DNA from: Lichtheimia corymbifera B2541
Lineage: Eukaryota; Mucoromycota; Mucoromycetes; Mucorales; Lichtheimiaceae
Direction: 5' to 3'
Length of the DNA: 64,000 nt
NCBI GenBank assembly: GCA_000697475.1
Contig: JNEU01000838.1
Location: forward strand, 1-64,000
Shown: piece after piece, positions 59,075 to 64,000 of the stretch
How the letters are laid out: the number at the start of each line of letters is the position of its first letter
Numbering within the stretch: the stretch's first letter is position 1
Position numbers and translations under genes: made by a program
Notes under the pieces: model-generated
Told to the model about the DNA's origin: nothing
Seen by the model: the letters and a program-made list of their open reading frames with translations, nothing else
The model's database searches: none

Positions 59075-60746
59075 TCAAGAGAAAATAGTGACATGAGGTC
59101 CTAAACGTTGATGAGCATATCTTATTGTTTTTTTGGTGATGCCTGTGCACTCCGTTAGATTGAGCCAAGTGAGTGCTGCTTGTGTTTGATGCATGCTAGT
59201 AGTAGCAACAATCTTGTCAGTGAACCTGCGAAGGGCATCATCGGTAACAAGGTGTGCACGCTCAATATCAAAGACAATGAGATCTTGGGCCATACGATCG
59301 GTGATAGCACCAAGGACTTGGTTGGTGATAGCTTGTGAGAGACCTGGTAAATGGAGTTGCTGCATAGAAGTAAAACGGCCATGGCGTGCCCAACGAATAA
59401 GGCTATCCGGTGACAATAGCTCACAGTGATTGCCGCCTTGCAAGTTGAGTGAGCGTAAATGTACAAGTTGGGCTAGGGTATCAAACAGGGCATCATTGAC
59501 AAGGCGACTGCTTTGCTCTGAGACACAAAAACGGATCGACTCGAGTTGTTGTGCGTTGCCGATCATTCGAACCAAATCCTGGTTTCCATCATAGTTGTTA
59601 TAGGTATCCCACATGAAGTTCATGCGCAGATCACGTAGATTTGGATAGGGTGCGCTCGCCAAGCATTGCATGATTGACTTTGGTGATGGTCGTCGTCGTT
59701 GTTGTGATGTCGGTATTGATGATGATGTAGAAGAGGAATAGGATGATCGGGTATGTAGTACTTGCAAGGTAGTGTGATGATGGAGGATCAACGGCACAAC
59801 ATGCTTATCATGCAATCCTTCAGCCGTTTCAATGCTAAGTTCGCATAAGCCGCTCGTGGATGTCTTTGCAAAGGAAGTAAATGTGGATCGGGTTCCAGTG
59901 CCGCCTAGTTGGATGTTTTTCATACGAGGGCAATGGGAATTCATAACGTCGAGGATCAAGCCAACGTCATCAAAAACAACACCATCACCCTCTCGTCGTG
60001 TATTGCAAATATGAAGACGGATTCTTTCGAGATTGGGCATCAATGTCACTAGGGTAGCTGCGTCGGATAAATAGATGGTGGCATCCAATACAAATTCAGC
60101 AAGATGATGGTGATGCATGATTTGTAATTGTGGCTGTGTATGTATTGATTGAAGATTGATGGATGACTGTGAATAGCTATTCCTGCTGGTAAATCGATGA
60201 TGATATCGAAAGGTGTGCAGTTTTGGGCATGTTGCCATGACAGTCGGGATGAGGCATTCATCAATGATACATCGCATTGTCAGGTCGACGAGCGTGTTTC
60301 TCGAGAGATTGATAAGGGCTTTCACATCAGGTATCATCATGTTGTCATGACATGGAATATCCACTGTCCAAATAGAGAGAGAGTTATCAGCTTCCAACCT
60401 GTACGTGGGAGGACGATAAGCATTACGTACATATCTTGATGCTTGAACAGCCACTCTTGGCAAAAAAGGACGCAGCAGCCATTTGTCGTTCGATGTTGCT
60501 ATACTCGGTCAAGTGTACACGCTTTACATGCTGTGCTTTGAAGAATGTTGAATACGGTGCCAAGTTCAAGACAAGGTCGCAATGCATGTCGGAAATGTCT
60601 TGCCATAAGAGATGCGGACTCGATTGTAGCCAAGCACGCCAATGCTGTGATAAGCTCATGCACCGAATGCGTTCACGGAATGTCAACCTCTCGAAGATAG
60701 CACCGAGGATTTCTTGTGGAAGACAGTAAAGAATATCATAAGTCAT
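59075..60746 (-). CDS. F-box protein with LRR-like repeats, 534 aa
   Basis: Two exons: 60431-60746 and 59075-60363. The start MTYDILYCLPQEILGAIFERL leads into an F-box (LPQEILGAIFERLTFRERIR, then WRAWLQSSPHLLWQDI), which recruits Skp1 in SCF ubiquitin ligases. Leucine-rich segments follow, such as LPNLERIRL-like MPNLERIRLHI, YPNLRDLRMNF, LVHLRSLNLQG and ALTWLNLTECTGIT, typical of substrate-binding LRR arrays. The intron (60364-60430) uses an acceptor after CTCTCTCTATTTGGACAG, which restores the frame IKILDIPCHDN. An ATG 22 codons further up is an alternative start. A relic of its 3' end lies at 43.4 kb. Substrates are unknown. Confidence 0.85.
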
Positions 60747-61081
60747 GCAGGTATGCGAAAAAGACAAGTAAGAAAAAGGGGCGGCCTGAACCCATTGTGT
60801 GCCAGGGTGCATTTTCTTTAGGCACGCACACGCACGTTGGTGTTACACAAACAATGCAAACAGGAGAACGATTGGTGTTCTTCTTTTCTTTGGTCACATG
60901 CAGCTTTCTCCAACTATAGATATCCCATCGTGAGAATACATGAAACAAAAAGACATTCCTTTTATCCAATTATTCATATGTTTAATTAAATACTCGTACT
61001 TTTCTTCTATGTAATGATGGTATACAAATCAAGTGATATTTAGATCTTGTACCACTTGATAGATAATAAAAAGCGTCTATT

Positions 61082-62904
61082 TTATAATTCGGATGGCTGC
61101 ATCAAGCCGTAATGACGTCTGATACGTGGACCATAAAACTTGACAATGGCCAGCAATGCCATGGATGCAAATGCCAAAACTGCCAGAATGACCATGGTGT
61201 AACCAGGGCCGATTGCACTGACGAGCGGATTGACCACGAGGGTAAGCACACATGCAACGACCATACGTACAAGGTTGGCAGCTGCTGTGATGGAAGCACC
61301 TTCACCTGGAACAGCATCGACAAGATAAGCACTTGTAGCTGTCATGATCTGATTCATGCCGAAATTGTGTACGCCGAAACCAACAATGCCTGTCCAATAG
61401 CTGAGACGTCGTTCAATGCCCCATCCAAAGAGAAGCAACCCAAATGGCATGAACACAAATCCACACGACCAAAGATTGGCTGTCAATCTGTCTTCGGCAA
61501 GAGGTTTGCCACCACGTTTGGCTCGTGCACGCATCAACAATCGATCCGATAAAAAGCCATTGATAATGGCGCCACATGTATTACCAACACCGGCACCAAG
61601 GAAACTCAAACCTAAAATTATGTGAGTACATAACCTGTCACCCACATGTATGTTTGTCACTACGTACCTGTTTGCCATGCGACAAAATTGTAATTGGATT
61701 CGAACAAATCAGGCAACACCGTCTCAACAGCAAACATGCTACCAAAAGCAACACTGGCAACAAGCGAAGTAAGCATGACATGTGGATGACGAAGCATAAA
61801 AAAGGGTCGAATAGGATTGATGTGTTTCTTTTTGACAGGTGTCACTTGCACTGGAGGATCTTGCTGTTTTTCGACATCATTCTTTTCATTTTGCTGATAC
61901 GTGGTGTTGGTCGTTTCGCCACTGGTACCTGCTGGTATCGGGATGGAAAGAGTTGTTGATTCTGAGCTGGCATCGTTATTATCACCACGAGCATCTGGTG
62001 TTGTTGCTGTTGTTTTTTGCTCTTCTGGTGCATCAAACTTTGCATCGATACGATAAGTTTCAGGATACACGGCTAGGATCGCGATGGCCACAAGAATTCC
62101 AAAGACGAAACAAAACCAAAACGTGGCTCGCCATGTTTGATCGCTCATTATCAAGAAACCACCTGCATTGGATCATCATCATGAGTTTTTCTTTAAGCTC
62201 TCTTATGTATATATATGTATTCTTACCAAGAATCGGACCGACGAGGGGACCAATAAAGAACCCAAGAAAGAACTTTCCAAAGGCAGCACCACGCCGTTCA
62301 ATTTCATACGTATCGGCTATAACACCAGCGCCGACGGCTTGACCGCAACTTGCACCCACACTTTGTACGCAACGCAAGACTACCATGCCCCAAATATTTG
62401 TCATCAATGCATTACCCAGCGATGCAATGGCGAAAATGATCATGGATAGAAAGAGCAAGAATCGTCGGATTTGGTAGTAATCAGAAAGGGCAGCCCTGGT
62501 AACACTTTGGTTAGTATATACCTATGTTCGGGCATGATGATGAAGAACCTACCAGATCACTGGTGATATTCCCATAAATAGAATAAAAAGTGCAGCAGTC
62601 AGCGTGGTCGCCATCGGAGGTGCATGAAAATCTTCAGTAATCATGGGCATGCCTATGGGATGATGATATTCGCTTGTTTAGTCTTTGAGTCTTTTTATCT
62701 TTTATATATATATAGCTGTGTACCTGGAAAGTAGATTGTGCTAGAAAAACCCGCAGTGGTAGCTGCAAGAGAAATGATCACAAGAATGAGAGCTTTCCAG
62801 CCTCTACTTAAAAGTCGAGGATCGCTATCAACGGGGGGTCGTATGCGTAGCTGTGATTTAAGGTATCGTTTCATCTTGGATTCTTCATCCTTTGAGCAAG
62901 TCAT
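61082..62904 (-). CDS. MFS transporter, DHA1 (drug:H+ antiporter-1) type, 524 aa
   Basis: Five exons: 62724-62904, 62553-62652, 62227-62495, 61668-62162 and 61082-61611. About twelve TM segments are expected. The N-terminus is basic and TM1 starts at WKALILVIISLAATTAGFSS. The TM2-TM3 loop has LSDYYQIRRFLLF, close to the MFS motif A (G-x-x-x-D-R/Y-x-G-R-R). TM4-5 has CVQSVGASCGQAVGAGVIAD and GFFIGPLVGPILGG, the DHA1-specific motif C (G-P-x-x-G-P). The central loop of ~90 residues is Thr/Ser/Glu-rich. Such fungal proteins export polyamines, azoles or other small molecules. The substrate cannot be told from sequence. Confidence 0.88.
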
Positions 62905-64000
62905 GATGATGCAGTTGAGAGTGGTATATAAGAAGAAAAAGAAAAGAAAAGAATCCGACAGCAAAAACGCTATCGTTTCGCGGTTTATATAAATTGTCTG
63001 ACAACAACAAGAGCGGATCAGAGATCGCCGGGATTTCCCCGCTCTCCCCGCCCATACTACATCAGCCCAACAACGATACATACACAAATCATGTACATTA
63101 TCGCAACCTTATCACGTATGCATAATGGATCTTTAGCGTATACATGAAAGGGTTTGTTTTGACAAGCATGTGGAAGGGTGCATTGGTTTGCAAGGGTAAT
63201 TTTGTTAAAGGGCGGTCATTCGATGAGTGGTAGACAATGTCCATGTCGCAGATTACTCTGTACAGCATGACAATATCTCCTTCATCCCCGCGACATTTTG
63301 CCGTTCATCCTCTCTTTTTCTTGATCCCGGTGCGCGTGTTGGTGTTATCAGATTCATATGCACATGAGACACAGCCCCATCTTCCCACAGTAGCATATCC
63401 TCTAGGTATCAGCATGCAAAGTGCTGCATCTATGTACAACCCGCTTATGCATATGGATGATCAAGGCTAATCGTATACCTGAATCATTGACTTGAACCTA
63501 TCAAAGATGCTCGATGATATTAATAATAATATCATTACGGCTGCTCACATCCTAAAACGGACATGACAGCAAAATCATTTTCGGAGCCATCAACTTGAGT
63601 CCCGTAAATATTCCAGTGTCCCATTTCGTATGTACTTTTATGCGTGATCCAAATAACCCTGCATGCATGGTTATGCCGGTGACACCTTGTACGGCCCTTT
63701 TTATTACAAATCCGAGAATCGACGTGTTGTAATCTTGATATAGAATGATCAAAACATTGTTGATTCACATCGTACCAACTATCATAGTACATCATGAGTG
63801 AGATTGATGGTATACGGTGTTCGCAAATATGTAAATGTTAGTATCAGTCAGCCATGCATGCCCTCTTTCTACTCTGATAGCTTACATAAATGAAACATCG
63901 TCATTTGATGTGATCTATGACACAATGCTCCATCATTGTTGCACTCCCCACACCATAATTCATTCATTGTATTCTCCAATTGGAAGGCCTATCCCCCTTT
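62905..64000. other. Right-end stretch, possible exon on the - strand at 63535-63795
   Basis: Two overlapping - strand frames at 63535-63795 both look somewhat protein-like: one ends FAVMSVLGCEQP, the other contains GLFGSRIKVHTKWDTGIFTG. Either could be the last exon of a gene continuing beyond the window. No family is recognised and no start is seen. The rest (62905-63530) holds the MFS promoter and nothing else I can support. Confidence 0.25.

Noticed and set aside
60395..60430. Ultra-short (28-32 nt) intron in the F-box gene
   Set aside because: Using the acceptor at TTTGGACAG instead gives a normal 67-nt intron with a good pyrimidine tract and restores the LRR frame (IKILDIP).
1..64000. 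CRISPR arrays, bacterial operons, rRNA or clear tRNA genes
   Set aside because: None is visible; gene structure is eukaryotic throughout and short tandem repeats lack spacer organisation.

Overview
This window looks like a contig from an early-diverging filamentous fungus, most likely Mucoromycota (order Mucorales). Genes carry many short GT-AG introns of about 50-70 nt, with GTAAGT/GTATGT donors. Several families are of types I associate with Mucorales: the GDSL esterase with two-codon split exons, the Fe-S serine dehydratase, and a lineage-restricted seven-exon family. No species can be named from the sequence alone. I rebuilt every spliced model by hand, and each one ends in frame.

Layout. 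1-0.8 kb is the 3' end of a Ty3/gypsy retrotransposon and its LTR. 2.1-43.3 kb is a gene-rich block. In order it holds a secreted GDSL esterase; three adjacent glutathione-related genes (an SLC25A39/40-type mitochondrial carrier, a glutaredoxin ending in SKL, and a ChaC-type gamma-glutamylcyclotransferase); a WD40 protein; a rhomboid-family protein; a Zn2Cys6 transcription factor; a phosphoglycerate-dehydrogenase homologue; ribosomal protein eL24; and a decayed region. It continues with a Dnf-type P4-ATPase flippase, a Rossmann epimerase-like protein, an RRM-plus-Pumilio RNA-binding protein, a mitochondrial [4Fe-4S] L-serine dehydratase, a LEA_2-type membrane protein and a CLYBL-like citrate-lyase-beta homologue. 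43.4-58.9 kb is repeat-rich and gene-poor. It contains a degenerate tandem array, a long inverted repeat with related single arms, relics of several gene families, a frameshifted zinc-knuckle retroelement ORF, a solo LTR with target-site duplication, and one intact lineage-specific gene. 59.0-63 kb returns to ordinary genes: an F-box/LRR-like protein and an MFS transporter.

Most notable points. (1) eL24 reads in frame only if a one-nucleotide exon is spliced between two well-formed introns. (2) The three neighbouring genes at 3.7-7.6 kb would import, use and degrade glutathione. (3) The PHGDH homologue has lost two residues of the catalytic Arg/Glu/His set. (4) The rhomboid keeps its serine but has Asn in place of the catalytic His. 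(5) The long inverted repeat, the single arms and the tandem array share one sequence unit, as expected for a Foldback-like DNA element family. (6) A solo LTR sits in a decayed copy of the gene whose intact paralogue, 6 kb away, shows the empty site.
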